From Capronia americana (lineage: Eukaryota > Ascomycota > Eurotiomycetes > Chaetothyriales > Herpotrichiellaceae): a DNA stretch of 64,000 nucleotides. Position numbers and translations under genes: made by a program. The notes below the pieces were generated by a model. That model was not told the origin of the DNA. It did not search any database and saw only the letters and a list, made by a program, of their open reading frames with translations. The DNA is taken from NCBI GenBank assembly GCA_016110215.1, contig JADWQD010000002.1, positions 2,356,001-2,420,000 of the forward strand, written 5' to 3'. This document shows, one piece after another, positions 21,386-31,651 of this stretch. Position 1 is the stretch's first letter. Each line of letters begins with the position of its first letter.

Positions 21386-21749
21386 GGTGGGCAAAGTGGC
21401 CGTGGGTGACCGAAGTCACTGGCAACGTCCGTCTTGCTACGAGACCGAATCGCGAGGAGTGAGATGTCTTGGCGTCACGTGTTCGGTCGACTTAGCGTGT
21501 GGCGTGGCGTGGCTTGGCGTGGCGGTGGTGGTGGAGCTCTCGGAAGCTGCAACTGAAGGAAGCTGTGATGTAACTGGCACCTTCCCGCGCCATTAAACAT
21601 TTCGGAAAAAGAGCTTCCTCGCTCCCTCACTCTGCTGTCTACCCACCACCCACGCTCACCCGGCCTCCAAAGACGCTCGTTCGCTCGATGGTATGAACAG
21701 GGCGACTATCTGAAACATCGCCTGCTGTCTATCGCTCAGCTCGCCCACC
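21386..21749. promoter_or_regulatory. Bidirectional promoter region SEC5/IDH2
   Basis: 364 bp between divergent ATGs. It contains GGCGTGGC-type near-repeats (about 21490-21520) and CT-rich sequence on the IDH2 side (21610-21680). No ORF was identified. Confidence 0.5.
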
Positions 21750-22977
21750 ATGATTGCCCCTCGAGCATTCTCTGCTCCAGCTCGCCAATGCTTGCGAAAA
21801 GCCTGCACCCAGCCGATACGGGCGCCGGCCTTCGCTCAGGTACGCAGCCAATGCTCCCTCGAGCTCTTGGAAATCGAATAACTCGTGCTCTCCTGCTCAG
21901 ATTCAACCTCGACGCTATGCCTCGACCGCCGAAGCAGACAAGGTCGCCAAGTTCAAGGGCAAGAAAGGATCAGACGGCAACTATACTGTCACATTGATTG
22001 AAGGAGACGGCATTGGTCCTGAGATTGCTCAGTCCGTCAAGGACATCTACAAAGCTGCGAAGGTGCCTATCGTGTGGGAACCGGTGGACGTCACCCCTCG
22101 CTTGAAGGACGGTCGGACCGTCATTCCAGACGAAGCCATTGAATCCGTACAGAAGAACTACGTCGCTCTGAAGGGACCTCTGGCCACACCTGTCGGCAAG
22201 GGTCACGTTTCCCTCAATCTCACCCTACGCCGAACCTTCAACCTTTTTGCCAACGTCCGGCCGTGCCGAAGTATAGAGGGCTACAAGACGCCCTACGATA
22301 ACGTCGATACCGTGCTGATCCGAGAAAACACCGAGGGAGAATACTCTGGCATCGAGCACGTCGTGGTTGACGGCGTGGTGCAGTCCATCAAGCTCATCAC
22401 GCGTGAAGCCTCCGAACGTGTGCTGAGATACGCATTCCAATATGCTCGGGACGTGCGCAAGAACAAGGTCCGTGTTGTGCACAAAGCCACCATTATGAAG
22501 ATGTCGGATGGTCTCTTCCTTAGCACCGCAAGAGATGTTGCAAAGGATTTCCCCGATATCGAATTTGATGCCGAACTGCTCGACAACGCGTGCCTGAAAA
22601 TCACGACCGACCCAGGCCCGTACTCGGACAAAGTGCTCGTCATGCCCAATCTTTATGGCGATATCTTGTCAGATATGTGCGCCGGCTTGATCGGTGGCCT
22701 GGGTCTCACACCCTCAGGGAACATCGGCGATGAGTGTTCCATCTTCGAGGCCGTACACGGCTCAGCACCCGATATCGCCGGCAAAGCCCTCGCCAACCCG
22801 ACGGCTCTTTTGCTCAGCAGTATCATGATGTTACGGCATATGGGCTTGAACGAGCATGCCGCGAAGATTGAGAACGCCATCTTCGCGACGTTGAAGGAAG
22901 GCAAGGCTCTGACGGGTGACTTGGGTGGAAAGGCCAAGACCCACGAGTATGCAGCTGGGATCATCAGTAACTTGTAA
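21750..22977 (+). CDS. IDH2: Mitochondrial NAD-dependent isocitrate dehydrogenase, subunit 2 (catalytic)
   Basis: There are two exons: 21750-21839 and 21901-22977. The 61-nt intron (donor GTACGC, acceptor CTCAG) joins codons for Ala-Gln to Ile-Gln. The product is 388 aa. The enzyme oxidatively decarboxylates isocitrate to 2-oxoglutarate in the TCA cycle as a heteromer with Idh1. Residues 1-37 (MIAPRAFSAPARQCLRKACT onward, then RRYAS) are a classic mitochondrial presequence. The core shows LIEGDGIGPEIAQSVKDIY, LRRTFNLFANVRPC, IRENTEGEYSGIEH, the catalytic Tyr/Lys region, VMPNLYGDILSDMCAGLIGG and EAVHGSAPDIAGK. Length matches yeast Idh2. The first exon encodes just the signal and is easily missed by frame-only prediction. 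Confidence 0.96.
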
Positions 22978-23527
22978 ATACGCAGCCGGGACCAAAGTCG
23001 ATGATGAGTGTCAGTTGTTGAGCAGCTCTCAATCGCCTTGTGAACCTCCCCGAAAGGCAGGAGGCGCAGGGAGAAGAAATCTGACTTTGGACGTTCAGTT
23101 TGGTTATGGATGGTGTACCAGTCTATTCGATTAGAGCAGTTCATGGAGCTGAGGAATGCAAATATCTGTATTGATTAAGCGTCGACTTTCCTGTGGATCT
23201 AAACTTGAGTCATACCGTGCTTTGTGCTGGGAGAACCTGGTCCTGGTTGTCCCAAGACCTTTTTACGCGTACATCCTCCTCCGTTGTCATTGGATGGACG
23301 CATGGCTAGTGCCGTTGTGCTGACATCAATGACCACAGCGTCGGGGATCCGACGACGCGGGAATGTACCGCGCACGCCACATGACCATTCATTCAAGTGC
23401 AACAGTATTCAGACTCGTGCTCGTACTTCCTTGCGTGACATCCGTTCTTGATGACTACGAAACACAAGGTAGGCAACGGCTTGCACAGGGTTCACCAGAC
23501 GTCAGTTATCTTTGCGACCCGCCCAGG
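22978..23527. other. Intergenic region between IDH2 and the MpaB-like oxygenase gene
   Basis: About 550 bp. The frame of the following gene is open upstream to 23363, but the extra ~55 residues look like leader rather than protein; this is why the later ATG was chosen. Nothing else was recognised. Confidence 0.4.
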
Positions 23528-25027
23528 ATGGCCTGGCCGAACCCCTTCCGGCGACGTGATGAAAACACCAGGACCTGCTGGGGCTATACCTTCCAGCTGA
23601 CGCCCGAGCACCTCACTCCCGAGCAGGCGCACCCTTTGAAATTTAGCTACGACGTCCTCGGCGAAGAATGCTATGAGATCCTCGACCAGATAAGCAAAAG
23701 GCAGGCCTCGGAATCTGAAGGCGAGAACCCTCAGCCACCCGCCACGACGAGGTCCGAACCCAACGAGAAGATATCAACCGCTGGAACCCCTGCTACCGAC
23801 GCAGCCTCTTCCCCTCCGCGTCCGCCCAAGCGCGACCTGTACCTCCTCCTCCGGGACAACAGACACACGCACCCCAAGCTCCAGCGCCTGTGGGACGAAA
23901 CGACCACGACGCCCGATTGGGTGTCGTGGCCCCAGATCGCGCGCGGCCAGGACGTCTTCTACCGCTACGGCGCCGCCACCCTGACCGGGCTGGCGTACCA
24001 ATCGCTCCTGGGCGGGATGGGGGCGAACCGCGTCGTCGAAGTCCTCGCCCGCACGGGCGGCTTCTCGCCCAAGGTCGCGCGCCACCGGCTGTTCGAAACG
24101 ACGCAGCACATCCTCCAATGCACGCGCGACCTGGCCGCGATCCAGCCCGAGGGCGCGGGCTTCGCGAGCTCCCTGCGCGTACGCCTCCTGCACGCCGCGG
24201 TCCGGCAGCGGATCATGCGCCTCACGCACTCGCACCCGTCGTACTACGACGTCGACGCGTACGGCGTGCCGATCAACGACCTGGACTGCATCGCCACGAT
24301 CGGCACCTTCAGCGCCACGATCGTCTTCCTCAGCCTGCCGCGGCAGGGCATCTTCCTCACCAAGCAGGAGATCGTCGACTACATTGCCCTGTGGCGCCTG
24401 ATCGCGCACTACGTGGGCACGCCGACGGGCTGGTTCGAGACGCCCGAGCGCGCCCGGCGCGTCATGGAGAGTCTGCTGCTGAACGAGATCAACCCGTCCA
24501 ACACGAGCCAGGTGCTCGCCAACAACATCATCCGGTGCCTGGAGAACCAGCCGCCCACATACGCGAGCCGCAGCTTCCTCGAGGTGAACGCGCGCTGGCT
24601 GAACGGGGCCGAGCTGGCCGACGCCCTGGGGCTCGGCAACCCGGGCTGGTGGTACTGGGCGCTCATGGCCGGGCAGTGCATTTTCTTCAGCTGTCTCTGT
24701 TACACGTACCGAGCCGTCCCCGCGCTGGACCGCCGCAAGATCGACACGCTGAGGAAGGTCTTTTGGGCCGTCATTGTCGAGGGCAAGTACGGCCTCGGCG
24801 GCGAGGAGACGGTCTTTGAGTTCAAATACGTGCCCGAATTGGGGTTAGGGACGGGCAAAAACGGTGACGACGACGTCGACGTCGATGTCGAGGTCAGGGG
24901 CAGGGGCAGGGAAGCGGGCATCGAGAGGAGGAACTTCAATACGTTGGTCGTTGCCGTGGGCGTGGTCGTGGCGGTAGGGTATCTTGGTGTCAAGGCGTCG
25001 GCGGCTGTTTTGGGGAGAATCTTTTGA
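23528..25027 (+). CDS. MpaB/rubber-oxygenase-like (DUF2236) membrane protein
   Basis: 499 aa from ATG 23528 (MAWPNPFRRR). The core (~residues 120-430) matches the DUF2236 family, which contains heme-dependent latex-clearing oxygenases and the ER-bound MpaB enzyme of mycophenolic acid synthesis. Visible signatures are GAATLTGLAYQSLLGGM, ARTGGFSPKVARHRLFET, the RVRLLHAAVRQRI helix with conserved Arg and His, and PINDLDCIATIGTFSATI followed by WRLIAHYVGTP. A hydrophobic segment near ~395-415 and a final one (LVVAVGVVVAVGYLGVKASA) suggest membrane attachment. The substrate is unknown. The coding region, especially 23.9-24.7 kb, is more GC-rich than its neighbours. No biosynthetic core gene lies nearby, so I do not assign it to a cluster. 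Confidence 0.85.
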   Translation: MAWPNPFRRRDENTRTCWGYTFQLTPEHLTPEQAHPLKFSYDVLGEECYEILDQISKRQASESEGENPQPPATTRSEPNEKISTAGTPATDAASSPPRPPKRDLYLLLRDNRHTHPKLQRLWDETTTTPDWVSWPQIARGQDVFYRYGAATLTGLAYQSLLGGMGANRVVEVLARTGGFSPKVARHRLFETTQHILQCTRDLAAIQPEGAGFASSLRVRLLHAAVRQRIMRLTHSHPSYYDVDAYGVPINDLDCIATIGTFSATIVFLSLPRQGIFLTKQEIVDYIALWRLIAHYVGTPTGWFETPERARRVMESLLLNEINPSNTSQVLANNIIRCLENQPPTYASRSFLEVNARWLNGAELADALGLGNPGWWYWALMAGQCIFFSCLCYTYRAVPALDRRKIDTLRKVFWAVIVEGKYGLGGEETVFEFKYVPELGLGTGKNGDDDVDVDVEVRGRGREAGIERRNFNTLVVAVGVVVAVGYLGVKASAAVLGRIF

Positions 25028-25200
25028 TGGATCATACAAGCACTGCATCGTTGGATCAAAGAGCGCCTGCGAAGAATGTACACCTAGTACTCGTATTGAG
25101 GAATGTCTGTGCATTTACGGCTCTCATTGGCATATAGCATACAGTACATGGGGGTGAAGTGGGCCCATTCTTTGCGATATTTCATCTCGGCATCATCACA

Positions 25201-27963
25201 TCATGACAGGCCGGCCTTCGTGAGGCCATGGCCTCTCAGTCTGGACCAATACCCAGACATGTCCATCCGAAGAAGCAGGCATTCAAACATATCTACCTCA
25301 TCACCAGCCTCGTCCAGCTCTTCAAGGCCGTCCTTCCCAGCCATGTTGACAGCCTGTTTTCCGGAGCGCAGGGCATCCATGAACTCCAAAACTTTGGTTC
25401 GGAAGTCGTTTCGTAAGCGCTTCATGGTCCCGTCACCCAACGTATCGGTCTGCCTGTCCTGCACATGCACAATTGGCACCAGGCCCTTCCGTCGTTCGGC
25501 CGAGAATCGCAGAATTATGTTGTATATGTCTTCCAGAATCTGCCTTGACCGGGATTGTCTTTGTTTCAGAAAGAGGGCATGAAGGATGAGATCGAGCGTC
25601 CGCTCATGCAGGGCACGCAGGTGGTCCAGGCCTTTGACCGCACGCAATGTCTCTTCATAATCTTGATTGTCGATGTGCGTCTTAGCGTCGCGCAACACCA
25701 CTTCGAATTTCCGCCAGTAACTTTCAATTGCGATATTGTGGCTATAGTCAGCTACTGTCGTGATGAAATGATGCATCTCGATGATGACCTTGTCACATGA
25801 GCGGGCGGTGAACTTATCAGACCACTGGTCGACCTCATCCTTCAGCATACTTTGTGTCAGGGCTTGCATTCTCGTCGTGCGCAGCAGATACTGGAAGAGG
25901 CGATCGTACTTGTCCAGAATGCTCGGCGTGATGACCGCTTCCAGAATCTCGTTCGGCGCAGTATATTGAAGGCGGAGAAAGTCAAGCGCGTGGATCGAGT
26001 CCACATCTCGGCATTTCTCCAGCTCTTCCAGGGGCATATCTCGAATGGAAAAGGAGATAGATTCATCCAGAGGGCGATCTGCGGGGCTCAGACTGTCCGA
26101 TAGAATACTCATCAGCACCAATCTGACTTCGGAGCCAGCAGGGGGCCAAGTATCTCTGGCCTGCAGCCGAAGACCAGCAGAGGCACTAGATTTTCTTTGA
26201 GTTTCGCCACTGTTCTGATCCGAGTCGAACAGAGCGGTGCTGAGCCGTGAAGAGAAGGAGGCATTCTGGAAAAGATGAAAGCTTCGCTGCAGGTAGACAT
26301 GACCCAGAAAATTCTGGTCTTGAAACAGCAAGCGCAAGACCGAATAAGACAGAAGCCGATGTTGGGCTGAAATGAGAGGAGTGATGGACAAATCGAGGGA
26401 TTCTTCGAAAGCAATGGGGAGCCCCAATTCACCCAAATCTTGCCCGTCTAGGTAGCTGGCAACCTGGTCTTGCATTTCATCATCTTTGATCTCTTGCAAT
26501 AAATCAGCGCCGGTGTGAAATATGTTCAATTCCAGTCGGAATGGGTTGGCCGACACTCTTTGCAAAACAGCAGACTCTCCCAGCTCGAAGCTTGCAGAAG
26601 CAGGCGAGTCGAGCGTACTTGTTGAGGCTGACGACTCTGCAGAGACTATCAGAGACCTCATTGCCTCTTCGTAGGCTACCGCTCGAGACTGCAGCTCGCA
26701 GATAGTTTGAAAACCGAATCCGAGGTGGAATGCCTTCAACGGTGAGGATCTGAGCGCAGTGGTGGAGAGTAGGCAACAATCCGGCGCATGCGTTCTCAAG
26801 AGGCTCAAGCTTTGTTGTGCTTCATGAATGATGTTTTTGAAGTCTGACCCGAGCAACTGTCCCCACGGTTCGCCTCCAGAAAGTTGAGGATCTCCAGGCT
26901 GGTCTGGGCTGAGCCCAATCTGCTGGCTGAGGACCGCAAGAAAGGGCCGGCAGGTGTAGGATACTGTAAGCTGCAATAATTCGCGGAGAGTTGGGTGGCC
27001 CAAAGAAGCAATTGTTGCCTTTTGAAGCAGGCTCCGAACAGCTAGACCTTGCGTCAGGTGGTGCTCCAGAGCGTCATGGCACTGGCCTATGCTATCAAGA
27101 AGCGCCCCTATCTTTGCGATCCTGCCTTTCAATTGGAGCAGTGACAGGACGTTTGGCCTGACGTCGCAGAGGCTTCGCTGGATGGCATGCAGTATAGACC
27201 TGGAGGCGGACAGAAATGCAACTCGAGATGATGACATGAGGGAATAGCTCTTGTCCAATCCCTCCAAGGAGTGTGCAAGCCTCTTGATTTTCTGCCCAAC
27301 ATTTGAAAATTCCTCGACGCAGTTCTGCACCAGAACTGGGCTGTATGCAAGTGCCGCGATGTTCTGCCACCGGGGTACAAACACTCGGTTCTTTTCATTC
27401 CAACTGAACAGGACCGAATCTCGACCCATGCACAACTCGTAGAATGCATGCAGAAGAATATCGGGTTTAACAGGCCTCGGAGTACTCTGATTGCCGACTA
27501 TTAGTATGCCGTTGAGCACCACGGTGGCCGCTTCAGAAAGGTATCCTGACGACAGTTCCTGGTGCTTTGTATCCACGAAATTATCCCAGCTGACCAATTG
27601 ATTGTGACGCCGCCTTTTCCATATTTCTGGCAAGACCCATATGTCCGCAGACACGTCCTCATCTTCATCCTCGAGGGTGTCCCCATCCAGACTCTCGAAA
27701 TAGTCGTTCTCGGAGTCGGATGTGGAAATGGATGCCGGACCCGACAAATCTGGCAAAGGAACATCGCGTAGATCCAACTGGAAGACTTCAGACTTGAGAC
27801 TCGGCAAAATTTCTGACTCGGTTTCCTTCAACCCCAGGAGTCGGCTTTCGAGCGACTTAGTGAACTGGAACCTATCCCATATTGCTTCGTGAGGGAGAGG
27901 CAGAGGGCCGAGTTCTTTGATCGCGCCGACGGAGAATGGATCAGTCTGATCTGGCAGGGACAT
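25201..27963 (-). CDS. Gamma-tubulin complex component, Spc97/Spc98 family (GCP5/GCP6-like)
   Basis: A 920-aa intronless ORF with ATG at 27963. Such proteins form the gamma-tubulin ring complex that nucleates microtubules at spindle pole bodies. The N-terminal grip1-like region contains WVLPEIWKRRRHNQLVSWDN and DILLHAFYELCMGRDSVLFS. The C-terminal grip2-like half includes LDFLRLQYTAPNEILEAVIT, YDRLFQYLLRTTRMQALTQS, MHHFITTVADYSHNIAIESY and LRALHERTLDLILHALFLKQ, which is the family's gamma-tubulin binding end. Length and divergence point to a GCP5 or GCP6 type rather than the conserved GCP2/GCP3 core. The ATG lies directly after a reverse-strand leader with no competing start. Confidence 0.85.
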   Translation of the reverse strand: MSLPDQTDPFSVGAIKELGPLPLPHEAIWDRFQFTKSLESRLLGLKETESEILPSLKSEVFQLDLRDVPLPDLSGPASISTSDSENDYFESLDGDTLEDEDEDVSADIWVLPEIWKRRRHNQLVSWDNFVDTKHQELSSGYLSEAATVVLNGILIVGNQSTPRPVKPDILLHAFYELCMGRDSVLFSWNEKNRVFVPRWQNIAALAYSPVLVQNCVEEFSNVGQKIKRLAHSLEGLDKSYSLMSSSRVAFLSASRSILHAIQRSLCDVRPNVLSLLQLKGRIAKIGALLDSIGQCHDALEHHLTQGLAVRSLLQKATIASLGHPTLRELLQLTVSYTCRPFLAVLSQQIGLSPDQPGDPQLSGGEPWGQLLGSDFKNIIHEAQQSLSLLRTHAPDCCLLSTTALRSSPLKAFHLGFGFQTICELQSRAVAYEEAMRSLIVSAESSASTSTLDSPASASFELGESAVLQRVSANPFRLELNIFHTGADLLQEIKDDEMQDQVASYLDGQDLGELGLPIAFEESLDLSITPLISAQHRLLSYSVLRLLFQDQNFLGHVYLQRSFHLFQNASFSSRLSTALFDSDQNSGETQRKSSASAGLRLQARDTWPPAGSEVRLVLMSILSDSLSPADRPLDESISFSIRDMPLEELEKCRDVDSIHALDFLRLQYTAPNEILEAVITPSILDKYDRLFQYLLRTTRMQALTQSMLKDEVDQWSDKFTARSCDKVIIEMHHFITTVADYSHNIAIESYWRKFEVVLRDAKTHIDNQDYEETLRAVKGLDHLRALHERTLDLILHALFLKQRQSRSRQILEDIYNIILRFSAERRKGLVPIVHVQDRQTDTLGDGTMKRLRNDFRTKVLEFMDALRSGKQAVNMAGKDGLEELDEAGDEVDMFECLLLRMDMSGYWSRLRGHGLTKAGLS

Positions 27964-28793
27964 CGTGAGGTATCTGACATTATCATATCGTTTTTGGGTC
28001 TAAGAATCTTCAGACTACTTGTAATTATCTGCACTTTGTGCCAGTGACTGCGGCGTCAAGATATGAGTGCGACCACATCCGCGACTGCGGCCAACGCGTA
28101 GACCAACGCGTGTCCCGAAGAGGAATAGCGCTAAGAGCCGGACTCTTCACCCATCGATATCACTCGCAACCCTCAGGTTTGGAGGAGCTCCATCGTCGTG
28201 GAACCAACGGCGACATTGTTGCCACAGAGCGAGTGCATGCAATATCCCGTCCTGAAACCCCTTTTCGAGAGCTTCTGAAGTCAACCTGCGGCTCCTCTCT
28301 TCCGCAAACGTGCAAGGCGACCGCGGTCACGACCTCACAACAGACGTGGCTTCGACACGAATAAACGAGCAATTGAGCGTATCATTTCTCGGGGACGAGC
28401 TGAATGGAGAGGCTTTACCGCAGATCAGAGGACTGAATGCATCTGGGCCGCCGATATCCATTCTTACTTGCCTTTCGACGAATTCCAGAATTCCGTCCAG
28501 AAGACCCTCCGTCTGCCGTGCCTAAACCGAGATGGTACACCTTAGGACATTGTCATTGTCCTTGGGGTCCTCGGCCTTTTTCTGGGTCCTGCAGGTGATC
28601 CCTCCGGCGTTGCAGGTCGTTGTTGGATACAAAGCACTCATTTAAAATCTAGATACGCAGCAGGAACAAAACGCGAGGCACATTTGGACTGTTTCTTCAG
28701 AGTGTTTTCGACGGTAGGAGTACTATAAGCGTCGCGATATTGGTACCAATCAATGGACAGGTGTCACGAGTCACCATTCGTTAAGAGCCGGAC
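27964..28793. promoter_or_regulatory. Intergenic region upstream of the GCP gene, downstream of IRC3
   Basis: 830 bp between two minus-strand genes, so it includes the GCP promoter and the IRC3 3' end. No frame looks coding and no RNA structure was noticed. Confidence 0.4.
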
Positions 28794-30868
28794 TTAAAAC
28801 TGTACAGGACCTACCTTGACCGTCTCGCGTTTCCGCATTTCCTTGACTTTCTCCATCTTCTCGACCTCTTTCTCGGCACCTCTCTTCCTGCGCATCAACT
28901 TGTCAAAACGGCCCCGTGCACCGAACTTCACCTTGGTGATCATATCACCTGCCTGTCCTTTGGTAATATCTGACTCTGTAAGCGGCTCCTCCTCGGAGAC
29001 GTCGCGTAGTCGGTTGAGAAAATCAAGTTGTCCCTGCGATGCCGGAGACTTGCGCCAGGAAGAAGACGTGGCGATGAAGATGCGTTCGAATTTGCGGGCC
29101 GCAAATGTGTCGGCCGCGTGCAAAGCGTCAGATAGGGTAGACGCAGAAGCGATGATCCGAGGACGGGACCATGGAGACTTGGACTTTTCAACCGCGTGAA
29201 GGGTGTGTTTCCATATCACTACAAAGGGAGGCGATTCCGACGACCCCGAAGGAGACGTGGAGTTGGAGACAGAGGATTCGGGGAGAAGCCGACGTTCAAG
29301 GGTTAAATTGCCTCCCTTTGCCGCCAGGACGTACTTGTTAGAATCGATCTGTATCCAGGCGTTTTCGGAGATTGCACGAACGTGCCGTTCGCCAGAGGTG
29401 TCATCGAGAAGATCATGCACGGAGTCGTAGCGCGTAAAATCGAGTTCGTACTCGCCAGACGTTGCATTCTGCAGTGGAGGCACCCCCGGAGCATCGGGAG
29501 AGAGTGCCGCTCCCTCGTGTGTTCTATTCTTCAGTTCTTTCAGGACGTCGACTCCGGCCGCTTTGACCAGTTCCGACGGATCCAGGCCGAAGAGGGTGGG
29601 AACCGTGACAATCCCCGTCTCCAGTGAAGCTACCATGTCGATGACATGACAGTCCTTCTTTCCCGGGTGTAGACGCATGCCACGGCCGATCATCTGGACG
29701 AGAAGGTTCCGCGACTTGGTTGGGCGAGCCAGCAGCACACAGTCAATGTTGGGCATATCGGTGCCCTCGGTGAAAACCCCACAATTCACCAGGACAGGAA
29801 ACTCTCTTTTCTTGAACCCCTCAAGCCGCTCGCCTCGTATCCGCTTCTTCGTGGCGCCGGTGATGTACTGGGCATCGACGCCGTGATTGCGGAACGTGGC
29901 AGTCAGACTTGTCACATGGTTGATGTCGACGCAGAACACCAAGGTCGATTTGCGATCGCCAGCTGCTTCTTGCCACGCCTTGACTGTGATATCATTGGTA
30001 ATATCCGTGTTCACAGCCGCTGACAATTGACCTGTCTGGAAATCTCCATCTTTCCCCGTTCGGACTTTTGATAGATCTGCCTTTGACTTGACAGTGGTGA
30101 ACATGACATCTGAGAGCCACTTCTCGCCAATCATATCGACGTAGTCTTTGTGATAGACGATGTGGTCTATGGCCGCGCCGAGTCTCAGACCGTCGAAGCG
30201 GGAAAAGGTCGCCGAGACACCAACTAATGCCGGGCTGCTATCCCGTTTCTCCTCCTGGCCAAAGTGTTCGAGGACCTGTAGGTAGCTCGGTGCCACGATG
30301 TGATGGGCTTCGTCCACGAGCACCAGCTTGAAACGATCTGGGTTGTATTTGCTCAGGCGGTCACCAGAGACCAAACTGCGAACGGAGGCGACGGTAATGT
30401 CTGCTGCGCCCGACGCGTGTATATCTCCCATCTCAATATCGATGCTCTTGTCTGGATATGCTCGCTCGCAGTGTCGGGCCGCTTGCTCCACCAGCTCCCG
30501 CCGGTGAGCAAGGATTAGAGTCTGCTGTGCATTCTTGGTTGGTGACTCGACTCTCTCGATGAGTTGCGTGAATATAACCTGGCCGACCCAGTTAGCATCT
30601 CTTCCTCGAGCCAAGTCTCCCAGAGTACCGTCTTCCCGCTCCCAGTAGCCAGGGAGATGCCTAAGCGCTTATGGCCTTTGTTCAGGTAAGAGAGCACCGA
30701 TTGGATGCATTCTTCTTGGTATTCTCGTAGTCGTATCGCCTCCTCACGGACCGCAGGTGGCAGCGTTGAGTTGATAACCGTCGCCAACGACCGACGCGCC
30801 TGTTGTGCGTGCAAGATGCATTTGGAAGAATATGCCAGCCTCCGCAACCATCTTGACGGTGCTAGCAT
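28794..30868 (-). CDS. IRC3: Mitochondrial DEAD/H-box-type helicase Irc3
   Basis: There are two exons: 30629-30868 and 28794-30578. The 50-nt intron (donor GTACTC, branch GCTAAC, acceptor GGCCAG) rejoins the Walker A motif as LATGSGKT|VIFTQLIERV. The product is 674 aa. Irc3 is a dsDNA-dependent SF2 ATPase that maintains mitochondrial DNA. Residues 1-35 (MLAPSRWLRRLAYSSK...ARRSLAT) form a basic, acid-free targeting presequence. Then come LREYQEECIQSVL (Q-motif), TLILAHRRELVEQA, DEAH box in LVLVDEAHHI, VGVSATFSR (motif III), STLVFCVD, VLVNCGVFTEGTDMPNID and QMIGRGMRLHPGK (motif VI, arginine fingers). The C-terminus is basic. The frame is open further upstream of the chosen ATG, but that part lacks protein character. 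Confidence 0.93.
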
Positions 30869-31651
30869 AATACGCGACCCGACATGTTTAGGGTAATATT
30901 TGAAGAGCATATGCCAGTACAGAAATTCCAGAAGGTCTCCCTTCACGATGTGGCATCTGTCCGCTCGCTTGTGTGACGAATCATGACTCAGGGTGGGCCG
31001 TGGGAAATTTGGTTCACGGAGGAGCGTCTTTTCGAATGGACTCGTAAAGTAGTACGAGGCAAAGTGCCGGGAAATCCGCCTGCGGTTTAGGCAGCTCGCC
31101 GCTTCGGGTATGGTCGAGGGCTTGGCGCTCCACCGCTTTCCGTCGCCCAGAGGACGCGCTACTACGTCACCGACCCTCTCCTCCTCCTCGACCACCCGAG
31201 GATTGATAGCAGCCTTGGCAGCTTGGCGCGTTATCACGAGTAGGGGGTGGGAGCGGGCTTGGCGGCGGGTTTCCACAGACGAAGCTCGTTTCCTTCGAAG
31301 CCAGTTCCCCACCACTGATCGAACTAACAGCGTCCACCTCAGCTTTACCGTGACATCGATGAAAAGCTTGGGTGACGTGGGTGGCCAGGGCGCTGTGCCC
31401 ACCTTGGTCTACCTAGGCAAGTATATGCTGACTGCGACTTCGTGATAAAAAGCTCTGCTCCCTCCTCTAGCTCGCCCTGTGATCTTCGTGACCCTCCCTG
31501 CCTCCTCCTTGCGCCCCGTGCGTTCCTCCCGTGCCTCTCGTTGTGTCCACGACCCCCCCCCCCCCCCCCTCTCGATCTCTCCACGCCGACTTCCTGCCAG
31601 AAGCGCCGGTTCTCGGACTAGAGGCTGCTCTTTTAGAGCATACAAATCACC
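30869..31651. promoter_or_regulatory. Divergent region IRC3/APC permease, with an 17-C tract
   Basis: 783 bp between divergent starts. A homopolymer of 17 C residues lies at 31553-31569, about 85 bp before the permease ATG, in a CT-rich leader. On the minus strand the IRC3 frame has no stop as far as 31402; its Arg-rich composition suggests chance. Confidence 0.5.

Noticed and set aside
23890..24819. 309-codon plus frame overlapping the MpaB-like gene in another register
   Set aside because: Arg/Pro/Ala-rich shadow of a high-GC gene; no family features.
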